Assembly: GCF_003259365.1 (NCBI RefSeq)
Contig: NZ_QLLY01000001.1
Location: forward strand, 558,001 to 622,000
DNA: 64,000 bases
Direction: 5' to 3'
Source of the DNA: Streptomyces sp. PsTaAH-137
Lineage (GTDB): Bacteria > Actinomycetota > Actinomycetes > Streptomycetales > Streptomycetaceae
In this document: positions 29,343-37,013 of the stretch, one piece after another
Numbering within the stretch: the first letter of the stretch is position 1
Layout of the letters: each line of letters opens with the position of its first letter
The notes under the pieces: generated by a model
Told to the model about the DNA's origin: nothing
What the model saw: the letters and a program-made list of their open reading frames with translations, nothing else
Database searches by the model: none
Translations under genes and position numbers: made by a program

Positions 29343-30446
29343 TCAGAACGCCTTGTTCAGGTCCGTCTTGGCGTTGTCCTTGGTGTAGGCGCTGTCCTTG
29401 ATGACGATGTCCTGGCCGACCTTGTCGCCCTTGGTGAAGGAGTCGAGGGTCTGGAAGGCGAGCGGGCCGAAGCGCGGGTTCGACTCGATGACACCCGATA
29501 TCCAGCCGTCGACGATGCCCTGCACCGCGTTCCGCGTGCCGTCCACCGTCACGATCTTCACGGCGCCGGCCTTCTTGCCCGCGCCCTTCAGGGCGTTGAC
29601 GGCGCCGAGGCCCATCTCGTCGTTCTCGGCGTAGATCCCGGTGATGTCCGGCTTGGACTGGATGAGCTGCTCGGTGACCGCCTGGCCCTTCTCGCGGGCG
29701 AACTCACCGGTCTGCTTGAAGACGACCTTCAGGCCCGGTGCCTTCGCCTTGATCTGGTCCTCGAAGCCCTTGGTGCGCTCGGTGGTGACGTTGTTGCCCG
29801 CGGCGCCGAGCAGGATCGCGATGGTGCCCTTGCCGCCGGTGGCCTCGATCATCTGGTCGGCGGCGCGCTTGCCCTGCTCGACGAAGTCCGAGCCGATGAA
29901 GGACACGTAGTCCTTGCAGGCGGTCGCGTTGATCTTGCGGTCGACGGTGACGATCGGGATGTGCTTGGCGCTCGCCGCGCGCAGCACGGGCTCCCAGCCG
30001 TCGGAGTTCAGCGGCGCGATGACCAGCAGGTCCGCGCCCTTGGCGATGAGGTCCTGGACGTCGCTGATCTGCTTGGAGAACTGCGACTGGGCGTTGGCCG
30101 TCAGCAGCTTGATGCCGCGCTTCTGGGCCTCGGCCTTGATGGACGCCGTCTCCGCGATACGGAACGGGTTGGCCTCCTTCTCGGACTGGGAGAAGCCCAC
30201 GGTGGCGCCCTTGAGGTCCAGCTTCTTGCCGCCGAACGCGGCGACGTCACAGGTCTTGCCGTCGCCGGACGAGGCGACCTCCTGGCCTGCGTTGTCGCCC
30301 TTCGAGCTGGAACTGGCCTTGTCGGAGCCGGAGTTGTCGTCCTCCGACTTGGCGCAGCCGGTGGCGAGCGCGAGGCTCGCGACGAGGCCGGCGGCGAACA
30401 GGGCCCGGGCGGAGGTACGGCGACGGTGGAGCACGGTCTGCGTCAT
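29343..30446 (-). CDS. sugar-binding lipoprotein, YtfQ-like (putative galacto-/arabinofuranose)
   Basis: Extracytoplasmic receptor of the importer, 367 residues, anchored as a lipoprotein: a basic start MTQTVLHRRRT, a hydrophobic stretch and the lipobox LATGC. The mature part follows the type I periplasmic-binding fold. GFSQSEKEANPFRIAETAS and LLVIAPLNSDGWEPVL strongly resemble YtfQ of E. coli, which binds galactofuranose, as do TVDRKI and GIYAENDEMGLGAVNALK. Together with the GH127 beta-L-arabinofuranosidase and CBM42 genes nearby, an arabinofuranose or galactofuranose ligand is a reasonable inference, not proven. Start at ATG 30446 with GGGGACC upstream. An operator-like element and the LacI gene lie upstream on the same strand. 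Confidence 0.88.
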   Translation of the reverse strand: MTQTVLHRRRTSARALFAAGLVASLALATGCAKSEDDNSGSDKASSSSKGDNAGQEVASSGDGKTCDVAAFGGKKLDLKGATVGFSQSEKEANPFRIAETASIKAEAQKRGIKLLTANAQSQFSKQISDVQDLIAKGADLLVIAPLNSDGWEPVLRAASAKHIPIVTVDRKINATACKDYVSFIGSDFVEQGKRAADQMIEATGGKGTIAILLGAAGNNVTTERTKGFEDQIKAKAPGLKVVFKQTGEFAREKGQAVTEQLIQSKPDITGIYAENDEMGLGAVNALKGAGKKAGAVKIVTVDGTRNAVQGIVDGWISGVIESNPRFGPLAFQTLDSFTKGDKVGQDIVIKDSAYTKDNAKTDLNKAF

Positions 30447-30569
30447 GTTCAGGTCCCCAAAACGGCACGGCCCGGCGCGAAACGCGGCAACGGGGTGGGT
30501 CGGCTGGTGCGATGGCTTCAGTGTTCGACCGGTCGGATCGAGAGGTGCATCGGCGGTACAGGGGAGGTT

Positions 30570-30596
30570 TTTACATCGTTGGAAGGATGCTGTAAA
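30570..30596. promoter_or_regulatory. LacI-type operator upstream of the sugar ABC operon
   Basis: TTTACA (30570) and TGTAAA (30591) form a perfect inverted repeat 15 bp apart. Within the left part lies TTACATCGTTGGAA, the 14-mer shared with sites near 3621, 6098 and 31755. It lies about 125 bp upstream of the binding-protein start, between it and the lacI stop. Confidence 0.6.
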
Positions 30597-30639
30597 GGGT
30601 TCGCGCAACGCCGGGTGCGGGCGCGGTGACGATCCGGTG

Positions 30640-31656
30640 TCAGCGGCGCCCCAGTGTGCTCTCCCGTTCCACCAGCCTGAATTCGGCGGTCAGTTCACGT
30701 CCTGCCTGCTCGGCGGGGTGTTCCAGGCGGTCGAGGAGCGACTGCACCGCGAGCCGGGCGATGGCCAGCTTGTCGGGCGAGATCGTGGTCAGCGTGACCG
30801 CCCCGAACCGGCCCTCCGCGATGTCGTCGAAGCCGACCACCGCCACGTCCCACGGAACCCGCAGGCCACGCTCGTGCAGCACCCGCATCGCCCCGATCGC
30901 CACCAGGTCGTTGTACGCGAACACCGCGTCGGGCCGGACCCCGGAATCCAGCATCCGGGCCATCGCCTCGGCCCCGTCCCCGCGGTCCCAGCCGCCCGTC
31001 GCGCCCACCAGCGTCTCCGGCGCGGGCAGCCCCGCCGCCGTCAACTCCTCGCGCCAGCCCGCCAGTCGCAGCCGGGCCGGCTGGTTCGCCGAGTCGGTGC
31101 GTTCGCCCAGGTAGGCGATCCGGGTGCGGCCCCGGCCGATCAGATGGCGCACCGCGGTGCGGGCCGCCGCGACGTTGTCGATGGCGATGTGGTCGTAGGG
31201 CAGCCCGTACTCGCGCTCGCCCAGCAGCACCAGCGGCACCTCGTCGCCGTCCCGGCCGCGCAGATCGTCCGCCTCCAGCTCCAGCGGGCTGAGGATCAGC
31301 CCGTCGATCACCCGGGCCCGGAACCCCTGGCTGACCAGCAGCTCCTGCTCACGCTCGCCCCGGGTGTGGTCGAGCAGCACCGTCACGTCGTGCTCGGCGG
31401 CGGCGTCGATCACCGCCCCGGCCAGCTCGGCGAAGTACGGGTTGCCCAGCTCGGGCAGGGCCAGGGCGATGATGCCCGTACGGCCTTTGCGCAGGTTGCG
31501 GGCGGTCAGGTTCGGCCGGTAGCCCAGCTCGTCGATGGCCTCCTGCACCCGGGCCCGCATCGCGGGCGTGACGTGCTGATAGTTGTTCACGACGTTCGAA
31601 ACGGTCTTGATCGAGACGCCCGCGCGTTCCGCGACATCCTTCAGGCTCACCCGCAC
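30640..31656 (-). CDS. LacI family transcriptional regulator of the glycan locus
   Basis: A 338-residue sugar-responsive repressor. The HTH is SLKDVAERAGVSIKTVSNVV followed by the hinge helix region with NLTARNLRKGRTGIIAL. The ligand core has FGAVTLTTISPDKLA and related PBP-like segments. The start is GTG 31656 with AAGGAGA 6 bp upstream. It lies between the ABC operon (downstream, same strand) and the divergent GH2-PA14 gene, and near-identical operator candidates flank it on both sides, so autoregulation and control of transporter plus secreted hydrolases are likely. The inducer is probably the imported sugar. Confidence 0.92.
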   Translation of the reverse strand: MRVSLKDVAERAGVSIKTVSNVVNNYQHVTPAMRARVQEAIDELGYRPNLTARNLRKGRTGIIALALPELGNPYFAELAGAVIDAAAEHDVTVLLDHTRGEREQELLVSQGFRARVIDGLILSPLELEADDLRGRDGDEVPLVLLGEREYGLPYDHIAIDNVAAARTAVRHLIGRGRTRIAYLGERTDSANQPARLRLAGWREELTAAGLPAPETLVGATGGWDRGDGAEAMARMLDSGVRPDAVFAYNDLVAIGAMRVLHERGLRVPWDVAVVGFDDIAEGRFGAVTLTTISPDKLAIARLAVQSLLDRLEHPAEQAGRELTAEFRLVERESTLGRR

Positions 31657-31754
31657 GGAATCTCCTTCGGCTCACCGCGCCCGCTCTTCGGACGCGCTTG
31701 TCATGACCCTGGACAGCGCGCCGGAACGCGTGCTGTCATGCCAACTGCCGTTCT

Positions 31755-31781
31755 TTCCAACGATGTACAAACGAGTTGTAC
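31755..31781. promoter_or_regulatory. LacI-type operator between lacI and GH2-PA14
   Basis: TTCCAACGATGTAC (31755-31768) is the reverse complement of the 30571 element with 13 of 14 matches. It overlaps a second inverted repeat, GTACAA-acgag-TTGTAC (31765-31781), with perfect 6-bp arms. It sits about 65-90 bp upstream of the GH2 start and 100 bp upstream of lacI. Confidence 0.65.
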
Positions 31782-31846
31782 CGACTAGAGCGGCGAGCCG
31801 CCACCCTTCCTCGACGCCTCATCCGCGTTCCACACCAGGAGGATCC

Positions 31847-34486
31847 GTGCGCACCAGTAGCTTCAGACACCGGGGCCGACCGCTGGCCCTGCTGCTCACC
31901 GCGGCCCTTGGACTCACCGCGCTCTCCGTGGCACCGCACGCCACGGCCGGCACGGCGAAGGCCGCGCAGCCCACTGCCGACGAACCCGTGGTCCCGCACG
32001 GGCTCAAGGGCGAGTACTACACCCAATCCGCCCCCGGCGCCTTCGACTTCGACACGCTGAAGGCCACCGGGTTCGACCCGCAGATCGATTTCGGCAGCCT
32101 GGAGTCCCGGCTCCAGGCCGCCACCGGCAGCGCCGACGACGCGACCGTGCGCTGGACCGGGAAACTCGTCCCGGAGAAGTCCGGCTCGACAACGTTTTCC
32201 CTCATCGGGGACAACGGTTTCCGGCTCTGGGTCGACGGCAGGCTCGTCGTCGACCACTGGGTCGACGACTGGGACAAGGAACAGACCTCGGCGCCGGTCG
32301 AGCTGACCGCCGACAAGGCCGTCGACATCAAGGTCGAGTACTTCGAGCACTACGGTGGCTCCAACCTCCACCTGCGCTGGACCGAGCCGGGCGAGGCCAA
32401 GGAGGCGATCCCGTCCTCCGCGTTCCGGCTGCCCGACGACTGGAAGTACGACGGCGCCATCGGCACCACCGTCCTGGGCGACGGCCGCACCCTCAAGCTG
32501 GACTTCGCGCAGAAGCTCGGCAAGATACCGGCCGATGTCGGTGACCACCTGTCGGCCGTCGTCGGCGGCGCGAAGTGGCCGCTGAACAAGGTCAAGGCGG
32601 ACCGCGACGACCCCCGGGCGCTCATCGTCGGCCTGAAGGAACCGGTCGTCGGCAACAAGCAGGGCGACGCCGACGGTCTCGCCGACGTCACCTACGACGG
32701 CAAGGGTGGTCTGACCGGCAGCGACGGCACGGCCGTCGGGTCCTTCTGGTCGAGCGGCCCGAACCACTCCACGTACGAGCTGAGCACCAAGTGGGGCGAC
32801 GACGTCACGGCGGGCAACGCCCACCGCGAGTACCCGCGCCCCCAGCTCACCCGCGACGACTGGCAGAACCTCAACGGCACCTGGGAGTTCGCGGGCGCCA
32901 AGGAGGGCGACCCGGTCCCCGTCGGCAAGAAGCTCGGCGAGAAGATCCTCGTGCCCTACCCGGTGGAGTCCCAGCTCTCCGGCGTCGAGCGCCACGAGGA
33001 CCGGATGTTCTACCGGCGGACCTTCACCGTCCCGGCCGGCTGGAAGATCGGGAGCGGCAAGCGGCTCCAGCTGAACTTCGGCGCCGTCGACTGGCAGTCC
33101 GAGGTGTACGTCAACGGCAAGAAGGTCGCCGACCACAAGGGCGGCTACGACAAGTTCAGCGCCGACATCACCGACGCGCTGAAGCCGGGCCGCACCCAGG
33201 AGCTGATCGTCGGCGTCTACGACCCGACGGACGCCAAGGACGGCGAGAACCCGCCGATGGGCAAGCAGCGCACCGACCCCAGCGGCATCTGGTACACCCC
33301 GTCGTCGGGCATCTGGCAGACGGTGTGGATGGAGCCGGTCGCCGGGGACCACGTGGACGACCTGAAGCTGACCCCAGATGTCGAAAAGGGCCAACTGGCC
33401 GTCGAGACGACGGGAGTTCGCTCCGGTCTTCCGGTGACCGCCACCGCGTACGCGGGCAAGCGCAAGGTCGCCACCGCCACCGGCACCTCCGGCGGCACGG
33501 TCACCCTCAAGATCAAGAATCCGCGCCTGTGGACCCCCGACGACCCCTACCTCTACGACCTCAGGGTGAGCGTCGGCGGCGACCGGGTCGGCAGCTACTT
33601 CGGGATGCGCTCGGTCAAGGTCGAGAACGTGAACGGCACCCCGCGCACGGTCCTCAACGGCAAGCCCACCTTCATGATGGCCACCCTCGACCAGGGCTTC
33701 TGGCCCGACGGCCTGTACACCGCACCCAGTGACGAGGCCCTCGCGTACGACCTGAAGATGCACAAGCAGATGGGCTTCAACTCCGTCCGCAAGCACATCA
33801 AGGTCGAACCCGACCGCTGGTTCTACTGGGCCGACAAGCTGGGCCTGCTCGTCTGGCAGGACATGCCGGCGATGGAGGCGGGCACCAACCCGTCGACGGC
33901 CGCCCGCGCCGAGTTCGAGCGCGAGATGAAGGTCATGATCGACCAGCACTACAACCACCCGTCGGTCATCATGTGGGTCACCCTCAACGAGGGCTGGGGC
34001 CAGTACGACGAGGCCCGCCTCGCCGACCAGGCGAAGTCCTGGGACCCGACCCGCCTGATCAACTCCATGTCCGGCATCAACCTGGGCCGGGACGGCGGCA
34101 CCGGCGACATCATCGACGAGCACGGCTACCCGAGCCCCGCCCTGCCGCCGCACCCCGACGGCAAGAGAGCCCTGGTCAGCGGCGAGTACGGCGGCCTCGG
34201 CCTCGCCGTGCCCGGCCACGCGTGGGCCGTCCAGCAGAGTTACGTGGACGTGGACCCGGCGACGTACACGGACGACTACCTCGAGAAGCTCGGTGAGGTC
34301 CACAAGCTGGCCTGCCAGGGCTCCAACGGCGCCGTCTACACGCAGATCTCCGACGTGGAGGGCGAGCTGAACGGCCTGCTCACCTACGACCGCAGGGTCG
34401 TCAAGCCGGACGTGAAGCGCCTGCACGACGCGCAGCAGCAGCTGATCAAGGACGCCTCCCAGGCGACCGTGGCGAACTGCGCCTGA
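31847..34486 (+). CDS. secreted GH2 glycosidase with N-terminal PA14 domain
   Basis: An 879-residue secreted retaining glycosidase. The signal peptide (PLALLLTAALGLTALSVAPH) is followed by a PA14 beta-barrel from about residue 50 to 190, with GLKGEYYTQSAPGAFDF and DNGFRLWVDGRLVVDHWVDD, likely a glycan-binding module. An unassigned beta-rich segment of about 110 residues precedes the GH2 core that begins EYPRPQLTRDDWQNLNGTWE. Acid/base Glu lies in MWVTLNEGWGQ and a likely nucleophile in VSGEYGGLG. The core closely resembles the GH2 at 3702, including HIKVEPDRWFYWADKLGLLV. Start at GTG 31847 with AGGAGG 4 bp upstream. It is divergent from lacI across a double operator. A hairpin follows; GH127 lies just downstream. 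Substrate unassigned. Confidence 0.9.
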   Translation: MRTSSFRHRGRPLALLLTAALGLTALSVAPHATAGTAKAAQPTADEPVVPHGLKGEYYTQSAPGAFDFDTLKATGFDPQIDFGSLESRLQAATGSADDATVRWTGKLVPEKSGSTTFSLIGDNGFRLWVDGRLVVDHWVDDWDKEQTSAPVELTADKAVDIKVEYFEHYGGSNLHLRWTEPGEAKEAIPSSAFRLPDDWKYDGAIGTTVLGDGRTLKLDFAQKLGKIPADVGDHLSAVVGGAKWPLNKVKADRDDPRALIVGLKEPVVGNKQGDADGLADVTYDGKGGLTGSDGTAVGSFWSSGPNHSTYELSTKWGDDVTAGNAHREYPRPQLTRDDWQNLNGTWEFAGAKEGDPVPVGKKLGEKILVPYPVESQLSGVERHEDRMFYRRTFTVPAGWKIGSGKRLQLNFGAVDWQSEVYVNGKKVADHKGGYDKFSADITDALKPGRTQELIVGVYDPTDAKDGENPPMGKQRTDPSGIWYTPSSGIWQTVWMEPVAGDHVDDLKLTPDVEKGQLAVETTGVRSGLPVTATAYAGKRKVATATGTSGGTVTLKIKNPRLWTPDDPYLYDLRVSVGGDRVGSYFGMRSVKVENVNGTPRTVLNGKPTFMMATLDQGFWPDGLYTAPSDEALAYDLKMHKQMGFNSVRKHIKVEPDRWFYWADKLGLLVWQDMPAMEAGTNPSTAARAEFEREMKVMIDQHYNHPSVIMWVTLNEGWGQYDEARLADQAKSWDPTRLINSMSGINLGRDGGTGDIIDEHGYPSPALPPHPDGKRALVSGEYGGLGLAVPGHAWAVQQSYVDVDPATYTDDYLEKLGEVHKLACQGSNGAVYTQISDVEGELNGLLTYDRRVVKPDVKRLHDAQQQLIKDASQATVANCA

Positions 34487-34502
34487 TCCCGCACACCCCC
34501 TC

Positions 34503-34532
34503 GGGGCGGGCCCGCACCGCCGGGCCCGCCCC
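34503..34532 (+). terminator. hairpin after GH2-PA14
   Basis: A perfect 11-bp GC stem (GGGGCGGGCCC) with an 8-nt loop followed by TCTCTCTC lies 16 bp after the GH2 stop and 22 bp before the GH127 start. It may attenuate read-through into GH127. Confidence 0.6.
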
Positions 34533-34554
34533 TCTCTCTCGTGGGAGCACTCTC

Positions 34555-36951
34555 ATGACAGTGACACGACGCGGCGTGCTGCAAGCCGCGACGGTGGTCT
34601 CCGCGGCCACCGCGTTCGGCCTGCCGGCCGTCACCGCACGCGCGGCGGCGGGCGCCCCGGCCGCCGACGCCTTCACCCGCCTTCCCGTCGGCAGCATCAC
34701 CGCGAAAGGCTGGCTCGCCGAGCAGCTGAGGATCCAGCTCGCCGGACTCTGCGGCCGCTACGCCGAGACGTCCCACTTCCTCGTCATGGACACCTGCGGC
34801 TGGGTCCACCCCGAACTCGGCGGATGGGAAGAACTCCCTTACTGGCTGCGGGGATACGTCCCGCTCGCGATCGCCACCCGGGACGCCGACGCGCTCGCCG
34901 CCTGCAAGCGCTGGATCGACGCGATCCTCGCCACCCAGGAGGCGGACGGCTTCTTCGGCCCGCGCGCCCTGCGCACCTCCCTGAACGGCGGCCCCGACTT
35001 CTGGCCGTTCCTGCCCCTGCTCATGGCATTGCGCACCTACCAGGAGTACACGCACGACGAACGCATCGTGCCGTTCCTGACCCGCTTCCTCACCTTCATG
35101 GAAGCGCAGGGCAAGGGCGCCTTCGACTCCAGCTGGGTCTCCGTGCGCTGGGGCGACGGCATCGACACCGCGCGCTGGCTGTACGAGCGCACGGGCGACG
35201 CCTTCCTGAAGAGCCTGGTCGACAAGATGCACCGCTACGGCGCCGACTGGACCGGCGACCTGCCCACCCCGCACAACGTGAACATCGCCCAGGGCTTCAG
35301 GGAGCCCGCCCAGTACGCCCAGTGGGCGGACGGCGACACCGACGCCCTGACGCGGGCCACCTACCGCACGTACGACCAAGTCCTGCACGAATACGGGCAG
35401 TTCCCCGGCGGCGGCATCGCCGGCGACGAGAACGTCAGGCCCGGCTTCGGCGACCCGCGGCAGGGCTTCGAGACCTGCGGCATCGTCGAGTTCATGGCCA
35501 GCCACGAGCTGCTCACCCGCATCACCGGCGACCCGGTGTGGGCCGACCGCTGCGAGGACCTGGCCTTCAACATGCTGCCCGCCTCCCTCGACCCGCAGGG
35601 CAAGGGCATCCACTACGTCACCAGCGCCAACAGCGTCGACCTCGACAACTCCCGCAAGACGGACGGGCAGTTCCAGAACGGCTTCGCCATGCAGTCGTTC
35701 CAGCCGGGCGTCGACCAGTACCGGTGCTGCCCGCACAACTACGGCATGGGCTGGCCGTACTTCACCGAGGAGCTGTGGCTCGCGACGCCGGACGGCGGAC
35801 TCGCCGCCGCGCTGTACGCCCCGAGCGAGGTGCGGACGCGGATCGGGGACGCCACCGTGACCGTACGGGAAGAGACGGACTACCCGTTCGACGAGACCGT
35901 CACGCTGACCCTGAGCACCGACAAGCCCGTCGCGTTCCCGCTCCGGCTGCGGGTCCCGGGCTGGTGCGACAAGCCCCGCCTCGCCGTCAACGGCCGCACG
36001 GTACAGGCGGGTTCCGGCCCTTCCTTCGCCGAGGTCAGCCGTACCTGGAAGAACGGCGACCGCGTCACCCTCCGCCTGCCCCAGCGCATCACCCTGCGTA
36101 CCTGGAGCGGCAATCACGACAGCGTCAGCGTCGATCACGGGCCGCTCACCTACTCGCTGAAGATCGCCGAGAAGTACGTCCGCACCGGCGGCACCGACAC
36201 GTTCCCGGAGTACGACGTGCACGCCGCGTCCGCGTGGAACTACGGCCTCGTACCGGGAAGTTCACCGCAACTGCGGCGCCGCTCAGGGCCGCTCCCCGCC
36301 AACCCGTTCACCCTGGACGGCACCCCGCTCACCCTCGCGGCCACGGCGCGGCGCCTGCCGGAGTGGATCGCGGACGACGAGCACGTGGTCGCGCCGCTCC
36401 AGGCCGGCCCCGCGCGCAGCCGGGCGGCCGTCGAGACCGTGACGCTGGTGCCGATGGGCGCGGCCCGGCTCCGGATCACGTCCTTCCCGACGGCGGCCCC
36501 GGACGGACACCCGTGGACCCCCGAGCCGCCGTACCGCCGCATCCAGAACAAGCACAGCGGCAAGGTCCTCGCCGTCGACTCCATGTCCACCGCGAACGAC
36601 GCGCGGGTCGTCCAGTTCGACAACTCCGGCACCGGCGACCATGCCTGGCAACTGCTCGACGCGGGGGAGGGGCGACTGCGTATCCGCAACGGCCAGAGCG
36701 GGAAGTACCTGGCTGTGGAGGGCGGTTCGACCGCCGACAGCGCGCGGGTCGTCCAGTTCGACGATTCCGGCGACGGGCGCCCCGACCTGCTGTGGACCCG
36801 AGTCGACCAGGGTGACGGCTGGTTCCTGCTGCGCAACGAGCACAGCGGCAAGGTCCTCGGCGTCGACGGGATGTCCACCAACAACAGCGCACAAGTGGTG
36901 CAGTTCACCGACAACGGGACGGAGGACCATCTGTGGCGCCTGACGTCTTGA
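34555..36951 (+). CDS. secreted beta-L-arabinofuranosidase, GH127, with ricin-type CBM13
   Basis: Hydrolyses terminal beta-L-arabinofuranosides in family GH127 (former DUF1680). Of 798 residues, the N-terminus has a Tat signal (TRRGVLQAATVVSAATAFG). The (alpha/alpha)6 barrel contains GFETCGIVEF (E306-T-C308) and QYRCCPHNYG (C391-C392). These match the Glu/Cys/Cys/Cys zinc set of the Bifidobacterium enzyme HypBA1, in which the first of the Cys-Cys pair is the nucleophile. E292 in GDEN is a candidate acid/base. The last 135 residues are a ricin-like trefoil with three repeats, each holding HSGKVLAVD or a variant and a QF/QxW-type end. Start at ATG 34555 with GGGAG upstream. It is downstream of GH2-PA14 and fits an arabinofuranose-import system. 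GH146 is a related alternative. Confidence 0.9.
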   Translation: MTVTRRGVLQAATVVSAATAFGLPAVTARAAAGAPAADAFTRLPVGSITAKGWLAEQLRIQLAGLCGRYAETSHFLVMDTCGWVHPELGGWEELPYWLRGYVPLAIATRDADALAACKRWIDAILATQEADGFFGPRALRTSLNGGPDFWPFLPLLMALRTYQEYTHDERIVPFLTRFLTFMEAQGKGAFDSSWVSVRWGDGIDTARWLYERTGDAFLKSLVDKMHRYGADWTGDLPTPHNVNIAQGFREPAQYAQWADGDTDALTRATYRTYDQVLHEYGQFPGGGIAGDENVRPGFGDPRQGFETCGIVEFMASHELLTRITGDPVWADRCEDLAFNMLPASLDPQGKGIHYVTSANSVDLDNSRKTDGQFQNGFAMQSFQPGVDQYRCCPHNYGMGWPYFTEELWLATPDGGLAAALYAPSEVRTRIGDATVTVREETDYPFDETVTLTLSTDKPVAFPLRLRVPGWCDKPRLAVNGRTVQAGSGPSFAEVSRTWKNGDRVTLRLPQRITLRTWSGNHDSVSVDHGPLTYSLKIAEKYVRTGGTDTFPEYDVHAASAWNYGLVPGSSPQLRRRSGPLPANPFTLDGTPLTLAATARRLPEWIADDEHVVAPLQAGPARSRAAVETVTLVPMGAARLRITSFPTAAPDGHPWTPEPPYRRIQNKHSGKVLAVDSMSTANDARVVQFDNSGTGDHAWQLLDAGEGRLRIRNGQSGKYLAVEGGSTADSARVVQFDDSGDGRPDLLWTRVDQGDGWFLLRNEHSGKVLGVDGMSTNNSAQVVQFTDNGTEDHLWRLTS

Positions 36952-36989
36952 CGGGCCACCGACACCGACGAAGAATGACCGCGCTTGCT

Positions 36990-37001
36990 GACAACGTTGT
37001 C
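36990..37001. promoter_or_regulatory. GACAACGTTGTC palindrome before GH92
   Basis: A perfect 12-bp palindrome lies 12 bp upstream of the GH92 start. LacI-family repressors commonly bind such CG-centred palindromes. It shares the AACGTTGT-like core with the other operator candidates but not their flanks, so a different LacI protein is possible. Confidence 0.6.
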
Positions 37002-37013
37002 GAGAGGCCTGGT

